This document shows positions 7,822 through 15,743 of a stretch of DNA of 64,000 nucleotides, piece after piece. Each line of letters opens with the position of its first letter. Position 1 is the first letter of the stretch. The position numbers and the translations under genes were made by a program. The notes under the pieces are model-generated. The model was not told the DNA's origin. It worked only from the letters and a program-made list of their open reading frames with translations, and ran no database searches. Source of the stretch: Comamonas sp. (GTDB lineage Bacteria > Pseudomonadota > Gammaproteobacteria > Burkholderiales > Burkholderiaceae_C); the NCBI GenBank assembly GCA_031277805.1, contig JAITLR010000017.1, positions 353,401 through 417,400 of the forward strand, given 5' to 3'.

Positions 7822-8937
7822 TTAAGCGAATACGCCCGCAGAATCCTGCATATTGGCCGAAACAATGCCCAGGTGGTGAAGCGTGTCGCCACCTGTCATC
7901 TCCATCTGCGTCAGACGCTTGAAATAGTGGCTGCCCGCGTATTCGTCGGTCACGCCAATGCCGCCATGCAACTGTACGGACTGCTGGCCCACATAGCGCA
8001 TGGCCTGGCCCAGCTGTACCTTGGCACGGGCAATGGCAGTATGGCGTTCTTCCGCCGGGGCGCCGAGCTTGAGCGTGCCGTAGTAGCTCATGGAACGGGC
8101 CAGTTCCAGCTGCATCTTCATATCGGCCACGCGGTGGCGCAGGGCCTGGAAGCTGGCAATCGCCACGCCGAACTGCTTGCGCTGGTTCATGTATTCGGCA
8201 GTCAGCTTGAGCGTCTGCTCCATCACGCCCACGCCTTCGGCGCACAGGGCTGCATTGGCCACATCCTGCGCCAGCGTCAGGGCCGTCAGGCCGTTGGCGG
8301 TGATCAGGGTGGCAGGTACGGCCTTGCAGAACAGGTCTGCGGAACGGCTTTCATCCTGGGTGGCATAGCCTTGGGTGCTGAGGCCTTCGGCGCCGCTTTC
8401 CACCAGGAAGAGGGCAATCTTGCCATCGAGCTGGGCAGGAACGATGAAGGCATCGGCCTGGTCGCCGACGGGGACTATGTTCTTCGTAGCGTCTACCGCA
8501 TAGCCATTGGCTGTTTTAGTCGCAGTTGCTGCACAGACATCAAGCTGGTAGCGCGCCTTGCGCTCCTGCGATGCGAGCACCACCAGCTTTTCGCCCGTAG
8601 CGATCTGCGGCAGCCAGGCTTGCTTGAGCGTCTCATCGCCAAACTGGCTGAGCACGGCTGAAGCCACAAAGGCCTGGGACAGAGGCTCCATCACCAGGCC
8701 ACGGCCCAGCTCTTCCATGACCACCATCACATCGACCGCGCTCTGGCCCAGACCGCCATATTGCTCGGGCACGGTGAGGGCCGTCAGGCCCAGCTCGGCC
8801 AGCTCGTTCCAGACCTCGCGTGAAAAACCGCCTTGCCTGGCAATGCTCTGGCGGCGCTCGAAGGTATAGCCCTTGTCCACCCAGCGGGCCACGGCATCGC
8901 GCAGTTGTTGCTGGTCATCGGAAAAATCGAAATCCAT
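7822..8937 (-). CDS. Acyl-CoA dehydrogenase family protein, smaller partner
   Basis: A 371-residue flavoprotein that would oxidise an acyl-CoA to the enoyl-CoA. The N-terminal helical domain starts MDFDFSDDQQQLRDAV; the LHGGIGVTDEYAGSHYFKRL segment near residue 330 is typical of acyl-CoA dehydrogenases. The last part reads EMTGGDTLHHLGIV, so the Tyr-Glu-Gly-Thr motif holding the usual catalytic Glu is absent. Such proteins are often one half of a two-gene enzyme, fitting the partner 125 bp upstream. ATG 8937 has AGGAGA upstream. Substrate unknown. Confidence 0.82.
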   Translation of the reverse strand: MDFDFSDDQQQLRDAVARWVDKGYTFERRQSIARQGGFSREVWNELAELGLTALTVPEQYGGLGQSAVDVMVVMEELGRGLVMEPLSQAFVASAVLSQFGDETLKQAWLPQIATGEKLVVLASQERKARYQLDVCAATATKTANGYAVDATKNIVPVGDQADAFIVPAQLDGKIALFLVESGAEGLSTQGYATQDESRSADLFCKAVPATLITANGLTALTLAQDVANAALCAEGVGVMEQTLKLTAEYMNQRKQFGVAIASFQALRHRVADMKMQLELARSMSYYGTLKLGAPAEERHTAIARAKVQLGQAMRYVGQQSVQLHGGIGVTDEYAGSHYFKRLTQMEMTGGDTLHHLGIVSANMQDSAGVFA

Positions 8938-9062
8938 ATATGTCTCCTGCTGCCGAAGCGAGTGCGCTCTGCGCACCATCACATTCAGCGAAGCTCTAGC
9001 AAGAACCCCCTCCCGGAGGGGCACGGGGAGCCGTACGTGCAAAATGCAGACGGTGCCGGGCT

Positions 9063-10244
9063 TTAGCCCAGCACGGTTTGGGCGACGATGTTTCGCTGCA
9101 CCTCGTTCGACCCGCCGTAGATCGTGGTCTTGCGCATATTGAAATAGGTGGCGGCCAGCGGAGCATTGCCCAACACGCCGCCAGGGAAGTTGCCCTGGTA
9201 GCCGGCTTCCATGGCTTCCAGGATGAAAGGCAGGGAATACGGGCCGGCGGCCAGCATCATCAGCTCGGAGTAGCGCTGCTGAATCTCGCTGCCCTTGATC
9301 TTGAGCAGGCCGGCAATCTCCAGCGGGTTCTTGCCCGACTTCATGGCAGAGAGCACGCGCAGCACCAGCATTTCCAGTGCAATCACATCGACTTCGAGCA
9401 GGGCGATCTGGTCGCGAAAGCGCTGGTCTTCCCACACGCCTTCGGCCTTGGCAATACGCTTGACGCGTTCCAGCTCGCGCTTGGCCCGATTCACGTCGGC
9501 AATATTGGTGCGCTCATGGCTGAGCAGGTGCTTGGCATAGGTCCAGCCCTTGTTTTCCTCGCCAATCAACTGATCGGCCGGCACTTCCACATTGTCGAAA
9601 AAGACTTCGTTGACCTCGTGGCCGCCGTCCAGCAGCTTGATGGGGCGCACGGTCACGCCGGGGGATTTCATGTCCAGCAGCAAGAAGCTGATGCCGGTCT
9701 GGGGCTTGCCCTCGCTGCTGGTGCGTACCAGGTTGAACATCCAGTCACCGTACTGGCCCAGTGTGGTCCAGGTCTTCTGGCCATTGACGATGTATTTGTC
9801 GCCCACGCGCTCGGCGCGGGTCTTGAGGCTGGCCAGGTCCGAGCCGGAGCCCGGCTCCGAATAGCCCTGGCTCCACCAGACTTCACCGCTGGCAATGCCG
9901 GGTAGAAAACGCCTTTGCTGCTCGGGCGAGCCATAGGCCATGATGACCGGGGCGACCATCACGGGGCCGAAGGGCACGATGCGTGGCGTGCAGGCCAGCG
10001 CGCATTCTTCCTCGAACAAATGCTTTTGTACGGCCGTCCAGCCGGGGCCGCCAAATTCCTTGGGCCAGCCATAGCCTAGCCAGCCTTTTTTGCCGAGGAT
10101 CCTGGCCCAGCGCTGCATGTCATCGCGCGTCAGGTGTAGATCGCTGCGCACCTTGTGCGCAATATCCTCGGGCAGATGGGTCCGCACCCAGGTGCGAACC
10201 TCTTCACGAAATGCCTGTTCTTCAGGGGTGAAAGCCAAATCCAT
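9063..10244 (-). CDS. Acyl-CoA dehydrogenase family protein, larger partner
   Basis: A 393-residue acyl-CoA dehydrogenase with three expected domains: N-terminal helices (MDLAFTPEEQAFREEVRTWV), a central beta domain with WSQGYSEPGSGSDLASLKT and NGQKTWTT, and C-terminal helices ending TTIYGGSNEVQRNIVAQ. At the position where the best-known members have YEGT this one has YGGS, so the usual catalytic Glu is a Gly, as in many members of this subgroup. The start at ATG 10244 has AGGAGA. With the gene at 7822 it may form a two-subunit enzyme; the substrate cannot be inferred from the neighbours. Confidence 0.82.
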   Translation of the reverse strand: MDLAFTPEEQAFREEVRTWVRTHLPEDIAHKVRSDLHLTRDDMQRWARILGKKGWLGYGWPKEFGGPGWTAVQKHLFEEECALACTPRIVPFGPVMVAPVIMAYGSPEQQRRFLPGIASGEVWWSQGYSEPGSGSDLASLKTRAERVGDKYIVNGQKTWTTLGQYGDWMFNLVRTSSEGKPQTGISFLLLDMKSPGVTVRPIKLLDGGHEVNEVFFDNVEVPADQLIGEENKGWTYAKHLLSHERTNIADVNRAKRELERVKRIAKAEGVWEDQRFRDQIALLEVDVIALEMLVLRVLSAMKSGKNPLEIAGLLKIKGSEIQQRYSELMMLAAGPYSLPFILEAMEAGYQGNFPGGVLGNAPLAATYFNMRKTTIYGGSNEVQRNIVAQTVLG

Positions 10245-10326
10245 GCGTGGTCTCCTGCAAATCTGGAGCTTTTGTAGCACGCACGTTCTTTTTCCGGCTG
10301 TCCAAATCGTGACAAAGCACGGGTTA

Positions 10327-10437
10327 CTCCCTGAGGCGCTCTGCGCCTTCCCCTGGCCGGGCGCCCCCAAGGGGGACGACAGCCTCGCTGCGCGGCGGCG
10401 CTTGCTTGCTGTCTCTGACGTTGGGGTGCGCCAGTTG
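10327..10437. repeat. Dispersed GC-rich intergenic repeat, copy A
   Basis: Shares an ordered set of blocks with 24184-24275 and 30096-30200: CCTGAG, a small GCGC hairpin, CTTCCCC, CCCCCAAGGGGGACGACAGCC, GCTGCGCGGCGGC, then CTTGCT and a tail ending GCGCCAGT. Copy A has about ten extra bases (TGGCCGGGCG) in the middle. It lies between the acyl-CoA dehydrogenase start and yceH. Confidence 0.75.
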
Positions 10438-10448
10438 GTAGTTTTTGT

Positions 10449-10498
10449 GAAATTGACAGCTAGCGCTTAGCTGGTAAGCGCTGGCAGCTATCAATTTC
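10449..10498. repeat. Palindromic intergenic repeat (AGCGCT family), copy 1
   Basis: Near-perfect palindrome: GAAATTGACAGCTAGCGCTTA is mirrored by TAAGCGCTGGCAGCTATCAATTTC. It lies 10 bp past the yceH stop. Related elements are at 11871, 42338 and 48195. Confidence 0.75.
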
Positions 10499-10507
10499 TG
10501 TTTGGAT

Positions 10508-11194
10508 TTACGCGGCCGGGGCGGCGGGTGGCTCTACGCCCAGCGACTCGCAGAGCATCTTTACGGTGGCATTCAGCTGGGCGACTTCGGCTTCCAGGGC
10601 GTCCACGCGTTGCTGCAGAGCCGATGCGTTGCTGCCCGTGCTGGCGCTGCTGGCCGTGGCCAGGGTGCTGACATCGACGGGGCCGCAGAGCAGATGAGCC
10701 CAGCGCTGCTCGCGGGCGCCGGGTGCGCGGGGCAGCAGCACGACCAGGGGGCCGCCTTTTTCCTCGCTGCGTTCTTGCAGCTCGTCTAGAAAAGCCTCAA
10801 CTGAGGAAATATCGGCAAAGCGGTGCCAGCGCTCGGAATTGATGCGCAACTCGCCCGCGGTCTGAGGGCCGCGCAGCATCAGCAGGGCCAGCAGCACGGC
10901 CGACTGGTCAGGCACGCCGATGCCGCGCGGGAAGTTGTGCTCCCAGCGGGTGGATCTTGTGCTGCTGATCTGCACGCTCAGGGTCTTCAGGCGCAGGCTG
11001 TCCAGCGCTTCCTGGGCTTCGCCTTCACTGACTTCCATCACCGGGTCGCGGCTGGACTTCTGGTTGCAGCCGGTGACCAGGCTGTTGAGGGTGAGCGGGT
11101 AGCTGTCGGGCACGGTGCGGGCTTTTTCCATCAGCGTGGCCAGAACGCGGGCTTCGATAGCGCTCAGTGGTGTGTTGCGTGGGTCAAATGGCAT
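10508..11194 (-). CDS. yceH: YceH family (UPF0502/DUF480) protein
   Basis: A 228-residue cytosolic protein made of two winged-helix-like halves. The start ([43 protein letters not shown]) and [19 protein letters not shown] near residue 110 match YceH. The last 50 residues hold a short Ser/Ala linker and a predicted coiled-coil heptad stretch ([19 protein letters not shown]). The biochemical function of the family is not well defined. ATG 11194 follows an AAGGAGGC ribosome site. It stands alone, divergent from purN. Confidence 0.88.
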   Translation of the reverse strand: MPFDPRNTPLSAIEARVLATLMEKARTVPDSYPLTLNSLVTGCNQKSSRDPVMEVSEGEAQEALDSLRLKTLSVQISSTRSTRWEHNFPRGIGVPDQSAVLLALLMLRGPQTAGELRINSERWHRFADISSVEAFLDELQERSEEKGGPLVVLLPRAPGAREQRWAHLLCGPVDVSTLATASSASTGSNASALQQRVDALEAEVAQLNATVKMLCESLGVEPPAAPAA

Positions 11195-11282
11195 GAAGCC
11201 TCCTTAAAAGTCTTAGGGCAGCGCATGGAAACTGGGGGCAAACCCCGAAGGGTTGGCATCGGCAATGCGACAATCGCCGCCC

Positions 11283-11861
11283 ATGAAAAACATCGTGATC
11301 CTGATCTCGGGCGGCGGCTCGAACATGGCCGCCATTGTGCGTGCATCCCAGCAGCAAAACTGGGCAAAGCAGTACAACGCCAGGGTTGCGGCCGTGGTGA
11401 GTAACAAGGCCGACGCTCAGGGTCTGGTCTTTGCGCGCGACAACGGCATTGCCACCGAGGTGCTGGATCACAAGCAGTTCGACAGCCGCGAGGCCTTTGA
11501 TGCCCAGCTGGCTCAGGTCATTGACCGCCATTCCCCCGATCTGGTGGTGCTGGCCGGCTTCATGCGCATTCTCACGCCGGGTTTTGTCTCGCATTACGAG
11601 GGGCGCATGGTCAATATCCATCCCTCGCTGCTGCCTGCGTTCACGGGGCTGCACACCCACCAGCGGGCCATTGATGCAGGCTGCAAGTTTGCGGGCTGCA
11701 CCGTGCACCGCGTGACGGCCGAGCTAGACGTGGGCCCGATCCTCGATCAGGCTGCCGTGCCTGTGCTGCCCGGTGACACTGCCGAGCTGCTGGCGGCACG
11801 GGTGCTGGTGCAGGAGCACATCATTTACCCGCGCGCCGTGCTCAACCTGCTCAGGGGTTAA
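11283..11861 (+). CDS. purN: Phosphoribosylglycinamide formyltransferase
   Basis: Third step of purine synthesis: transfers formyl from 10-formyl-THF to GAR. Phosphate loop SGGGSNM spans residues 9-15. The catalytic triad is visible as Asn111 and His113 in NIHPSLLP and Asp149 in ELDVGPILDQ, corresponding to Asn106/His108/Asp144 of the E. coli enzyme. The 192-residue length is typical. ATG 11283 is chosen by the conserved MKNIVILISG start; TTG and ATG further upstream would add about ten unrelated residues. There is no clear Shine-Dalgarno. Confidence 0.95.
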   Translation: MKNIVILISGGGSNMAAIVRASQQQNWAKQYNARVAAVVSNKADAQGLVFARDNGIATEVLDHKQFDSREAFDAQLAQVIDRHSPDLVVLAGFMRILTPGFVSHYEGRMVNIHPSLLPAFTGLHTHQRAIDAGCKFAGCTVHRVTAELDVGPILDQAAVPVLPGDTAELLAARVLVQEHIIYPRAVLNLLRG

Positions 11862-11870
11862 TGCAGGTTT

Positions 11871-11917
11871 GATAGCTGTCAGCGCTTGATACATAAGCGC
11901 TGGCGCTTGTTTTCATT
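11871..11917. repeat. Palindromic intergenic repeat (AGCGCT family), copy 2
   Basis: GATAGCTGTCAGCGCTT and its partner AAGCGCTGGCGCT lie between the convergent purN and DUF1653 genes. The element reaches the last codon of the latter. Confidence 0.65.
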
Positions 11918-12170
11918 CGGATTTCTGCTGCTCTGCGGGCAAGCGGCGAAAGCGTGGCTGCTCCACACCATCGATCACCACGGTCTCATTGAACATGGCG
12001 GCAGGGCGCACCCACAGGCCGTGTTCGCCGTACAGGGCGCGGTACAGCGTCATGGGCTCCAGTGTTTCGCTGTGGCGCACGGTACCGACCACCTCATAGT
12101 GCATGCCTTTGTAATGCTCGTACAGACCGGGTGTGGTTTCGATCAACGGGGGGAGTTCGGAGTTGCTCAT
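11913..12170 (-). CDS. DUF1653 domain protein
   Basis: An 85-residue small soluble protein consisting of one DUF1653 domain: GLYEHYKGMHYEVVGTVRHS, then LEPMTLYRALYGEHGLWVRP and the closing MFNETVVIDGVEQPRF. Function is unknown for the family. ATG 12170 is preferred; an in-frame TTG four codons upstream is possible. It is convergent with purN and divergent from the M48 peptidase gene. Confidence 0.85.
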   Translation of the reverse strand: MSNSELPPLIETTPGLYEHYKGMHYEVVGTVRHSETLEPMTLYRALYGEHGLWVRPAAMFNETVVIDGVEQPRFRRLPAEQQKSE

Positions 12171-12254
12171 GGTTGGGTGCAATCAATAAAGGGCGTGACG
12201 ACTGCCGTGTGAGAATGCTGAAAAAAACCAGCATCAGGGAGGCAGGGCAGCGCC

Positions 12255-14132
12255 ATGGAACAGGCAGATTATGTGCATCTGGTTCGCGTCAGCGAGCTTG
12301 CCAGCGCCGAAAACAGTCAGGCGTATCGGCGCAGCGTGGTCTTGTTTGCGGCACTGGGCTATGCCTGGGTGCTGGGCTGTCTGATTCTGGCACTGTGCCT
12401 GCTGTTCTGGTCGGGCTCGCATCTGCTGGCCGGGCAATGGCGCTTTGTCTGGGTCATGACGGCGATTGCCAGCCTGAGCCTGTTCTGGAACAGCCTGCGC
12501 GCGCTGTGGTTCAAGGTGGACAAGGCCGAGGGCATTGCGCTGATGCCCGAGGATGCTCCGGCCCTGTTCGAGGCGCTGGAGCGCATTCGCCGCAAGATGG
12601 CCGGCCCCAGGATTGATGCGGTGTATCTGACCCAGGACTTCAACGCCAGCATTCGCCAGGTGCCGCGCTGGGGCGTGCTGGGCGGCGTGCGCAATGAGCT
12701 GAATCTGGGCCTGCCGCTGATGATGGCGCAGGACAGAAACCGTCTGCTGGCCGTACTGGCCCATGAATACGGCCATCTGCGCGGCGGACATGGCAAGTTC
12801 GGTGCCTGGGTCTACCGCACGCGGCTGAGCTGGACCCGGTTGTATGAAGGCATGCAGGATGACTCCGGTGTGGCCTCGTTTGCCACGCGCAGGTTTCTGC
12901 ACTGGTATTTCCCGCGCTTTCTGGCCAAGACCTTTGCCATGGCACGCCAGGACGAGTACGAGGCCGACAAGGCCGCGGCCGGCCTGCTGGGTCAGGCCGT
13001 CATGGCCGATGCGCTGGTGGAAATCGACGTGCGCCAGCAATGGTTCCAGCAGAAATTCTGGCCGCTGCACTGGCGCTCGGCCCGCAAGCAGGCTGTGCCC
13101 ACGGGACCGTACAGTGCCATGAAGCATAGGCTGGCGCAGCCCGTCAAGCCGGCGTTTGCGTGCCAGGCGCTCAAGGCCAGCCTGAGTCTCAAGTCCGGTC
13201 TGGAAGATACCCACCCGGTGCTCAGGGAGCGCGTGGATGCGCTGACCGGCCAGCGTCCGCAACTGCCGCAGCAATGGTCGGCGGGCGGTGCGCTGGCCCT
13301 GCTCAATTCGCACAAGCTCGGTGAATGGCTCAAGAGCTTTGACAAGCAATGGTGTCTGGAGAACGCCAGTGCCTGGAAGGAACACCACGCCCGTCTGGCC
13401 CGCTGCGAGCAGGTGCTGGCTCAGCTCGACGGCGAGGGCTACCAGTCCGTGGCCGACCTGCTGCTGCGCGTGCAGCTCATGCTGAAGCTGGACCCCCATG
13501 CCGAAGTCAGAGCGTTGTATCAGGAGGTGCTGCGCCGCGAACCGGATAACGCCAAGGCGCTGGCGGGCATGGTGGATGTGTTGCCGCCGGACATGAGTGA
13601 CGTGCAGCTTGAGATGCTGGAGCGCCTGTTCGACCTGCATGTGGAATATCGCTGGTGGGCGGCCAATTTTGCGGTGGAATTGCTGGAATCCCGTCAACAG
13701 ATAGGGGTGGAGGGCGAGCCGGTCCTGGCGCTCAAGCGATGGCGCGAGCGGGTCAGGCAGACCAGCGAGCTGGAGGACCGCTTCTCCGAAGAGCTGATGC
13801 AGACGCCATTGCTGAACGCTCTGCTGCCGCATGGGCTGACGGATTTCGAGATTGCGGAGCTTGAGGCCGAGCTGCGCAACTTCCGCGCGGTATCTCAGGC
13901 CTGGCTGGTGCGCAAGCAGCTGGCGACCATTCGCAGCCGGCCTGTCTTCCTGCTGCTGGCAGAAATGGACGGACTGGGCGAAGAGGAGGGCGATGCGCTG
14001 GGGGAGCAGATTCATGATCGCCTGGAGTTGCTTGGCAAGCTCTATGTCATGCGGGTGCAGCAGGCCGCAACGCTAGACGATATAGCGCGCCAGGGTCTCA
14101 AATCCGTGTATCTGCGTGCTTTTGCCGGCTAA
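12255..14132 (+). CDS. Large membrane-anchored M48-type metallopeptidase
   Basis: A 625-residue protein. Two hydrophobic helices near residues 28-48 and 56-76 anchor it; the zinc motif HEYGH lies near residue 170 and DEYEADKAA near 232 supplies the third ligand, as in M48 peptidases. About 350 further residues follow, mostly helical and Leu/Glu-rich with a tetratricopeptide-like stretch (LLRVQLMLKLDPHAEVRALYQEVLRREPDNAKALAGM split around residue 410-450). It is much longer than the usual 290-480. Substrate unknown. The gene stands alone. Confidence 0.8.
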   Translation: MEQADYVHLVRVSELASAENSQAYRRSVVLFAALGYAWVLGCLILALCLLFWSGSHLLAGQWRFVWVMTAIASLSLFWNSLRALWFKVDKAEGIALMPEDAPALFEALERIRRKMAGPRIDAVYLTQDFNASIRQVPRWGVLGGVRNELNLGLPLMMAQDRNRLLAVLAHEYGHLRGGHGKFGAWVYRTRLSWTRLYEGMQDDSGVASFATRRFLHWYFPRFLAKTFAMARQDEYEADKAAAGLLGQAVMADALVEIDVRQQWFQQKFWPLHWRSARKQAVPTGPYSAMKHRLAQPVKPAFACQALKASLSLKSGLEDTHPVLRERVDALTGQRPQLPQQWSAGGALALLNSHKLGEWLKSFDKQWCLENASAWKEHHARLARCEQVLAQLDGEGYQSVADLLLRVQLMLKLDPHAEVRALYQEVLRREPDNAKALAGMVDVLPPDMSDVQLEMLERLFDLHVEYRWWAANFAVELLESRQQIGVEGEPVLALKRWRERVRQTSELEDRFSEELMQTPLLNALLPHGLTDFEIAELEAELRNFRAVSQAWLVRKQLATIRSRPVFLLLAEMDGLGEEEGDALGEQIHDRLELLGKLYVMRVQQAATLDDIARQGLKSVYLRAFAG

Positions 14133-14134
14133 AT

Positions 14135-14288
14135 ACATAGCTGCTACCGCTTGTTTTCATTGATCTTCAAGCAGTTTTGAATTCAAGATCAAGGCAGATA
14201 TTGCGCTGAAAGCTATGGTTTTCATAGTTTTGCTGCAAGCAGTCAGAGGGCGTCATATGGATATGCGGGCAGTGGGACAATTGCGCCC
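14135..14288. other. Spacer with half of an AGCGCT-type repeat
   Basis: CATAGCTGCTACCGCTTG resembles one arm of the palindromic intergenic family but lacks a clean partner. No terminator or promoter could be assigned. Confidence 0.3.
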
Positions 14289-15620
14289 ATGCATCCCAAA
14301 GCCCTTCTCGACGCTTGCTCTGAACTGGTCAAGCGCGCCATGACATTTGAACACCCGGCCGATGCCGTGGTGTCCCGCTTTTTCCGCGAAAACCGTTACC
14401 TGGGCCCGCGCGAGCGTGCCACTCTGGCTGAAACCACCTACACCGTGCTGCGCAAGAAGCTGTTGTTCGAAGCGCTGGCGCATTCGGGCAGCGGTGCGCG
14501 TGAGCGCCGCCTGGCCATTCTGGGCTTTGCCGCCGTGCTGCGTGAGCAGGGCAAGAAGGAAGGCAAGGTCAAGAACAAGGATGGCCAGGACAGCGAAACC
14601 TTTATCAAGGCTGCGCTGACGCCTCAGGAACTCAAATGGCTGGCAGCCTGTGACGGCATCAAGCCTGAAGACCTGATGGAGGCGCACCGCCACAACCTGC
14701 CCGAATGGCTGGTCGAGCCGCTCAAGGCTCAGCTGGGTGACGGGTTCTGGGCGCTGGCTGCCAGCATGGAGCAGGCCGCGCCGCTGGACCTGCGCGTCAA
14801 CACTCTCAACGACAAGCGCTCCGATCTGCGCAAGGAACTGGAAAAAGCTGGTATCCAGGCCGAGCCCACACCGTTCTCGCCCATTGGCCTGCGCGTGGAT
14901 GGCAAGCCCGCGCTGGCCAAGGTCGATGCCTTCAATCGCGGCGCCATCGAGGTGCAGGACGAAGGCTCGCAACTGCTGGCGCTGATGCTGGATGCCAAGC
15001 GTGGCGAAATGGTGGTGGACTTCTGTGCCGGTGCCGGCGGCAAGACCCTGGCCATTGGCGCGGCCATGCGCAATACCGGCCGTCTGTATGCGTTTGACGT
15101 GTCGGGTCACCGCCTTGATGCGCTCAAGCCGCGTCTGGCCCGCTCGGGCCTGTCGAATGTGCACCCTGCAGCCATTGCCCATGAGCGGGACGAACGCGTC
15201 AAGCGCCTGGCTGGCAAGATCGACCGCGTACTGGTCGATGCACCTTGCTCGGGCCTCGGTACCTTGCGTCGCAACCCCGACCTCAAGTGGCGCCAGAGCC
15301 CCAAGGCCGTGGAAGAGCTGACGCAAAAGCAGGCTTCCATCCTGGAAAGCAGCGCCCGTCTGGTCAAGGCCGGCGGCCGCCTGATCTATGCCACCTGCTC
15401 AATCCTGCCTCAGGAGAACGAGGCCATTGCCGAGGCGTTCAGTGCTGCTCACCCCGAGTTCGTGCCACTGGATGCGGGCGAGGTGCTGGAGCAGCTCAAG
15501 ATCGCCGATGGCGACAAGCTGTGCAGCGGCGGCGAGGGCGGCAGGCGCTACCTGCGTCTGTGGCCGCATCAGCACGAGACAGACGGGTTTTTCGCTGCCG
15601 TTTGGGTGAAAAAGGCGTAA
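14289..15620 (+). CDS. RsmB/NOP2-type RNA (cytosine-5) methyltransferase
   Basis: A 443-residue SAM-dependent RNA m5C methyltransferase. The N-terminal NusB-like helical part covers about residues 1-150; RVNTL opens the catalytic domain, VVDFCAGAGGKTLAIGA is the SAM-binding motif I, and the two cysteine motifs are DAPCSGLGTLRRNP near residue 316 and YATCSILPQENE near 366. The Cys in TCS attacks C6 and the PCS Cys releases the product. rRNA is the likely target, as for RsmB/RsmF. It reads toward the desaturase gene 123 bp downstream. Confidence 0.88.
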   Translation: MHPKALLDACSELVKRAMTFEHPADAVVSRFFRENRYLGPRERATLAETTYTVLRKKLLFEALAHSGSGARERRLAILGFAAVLREQGKKEGKVKNKDGQDSETFIKAALTPQELKWLAACDGIKPEDLMEAHRHNLPEWLVEPLKAQLGDGFWALAASMEQAAPLDLRVNTLNDKRSDLRKELEKAGIQAEPTPFSPIGLRVDGKPALAKVDAFNRGAIEVQDEGSQLLALMLDAKRGEMVVDFCAGAGGKTLAIGAAMRNTGRLYAFDVSGHRLDALKPRLARSGLSNVHPAAIAHERDERVKRLAGKIDRVLVDAPCSGLGTLRRNPDLKWRQSPKAVEELTQKQASILESSARLVKAGGRLIYATCSILPQENEAIAEAFSAAHPEFVPLDAGEVLEQLKIADGDKLCSGGEGGRRYLRLWPHQHETDGFFAAVWVKKA

Positions 15621-15743
15621 CTTCGGTGCAAATCCGGTATCCGCTGTCGGGCAATCGACAGTAGGCTTGTCAGCGTCCACCTAAAATGGCACGACCGTGC
15701 TTTATTGGGAGGGCGCGGTTTTTTGCCAAAGGCTTTGTTATTT

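Noticed and set aside
8938..9062. Further copy of the GC-rich repeat between the two acyl-CoA dehydrogenases
   Set aside because: CCCCTCCCGGAGGGG is a simple hairpin; the other blocks of the repeat are absent or out of order.
12234..14015. 593-codon minus-strand open frame
   Set aside because: Antisense of the M48 peptidase; no conserved domain, no ribosome site.
15655..15687. TCGACA and TAAAAT as a desaturase promoter
   Set aside because: Spacing is 21 bp, too wide for a sigma-70 promoter.
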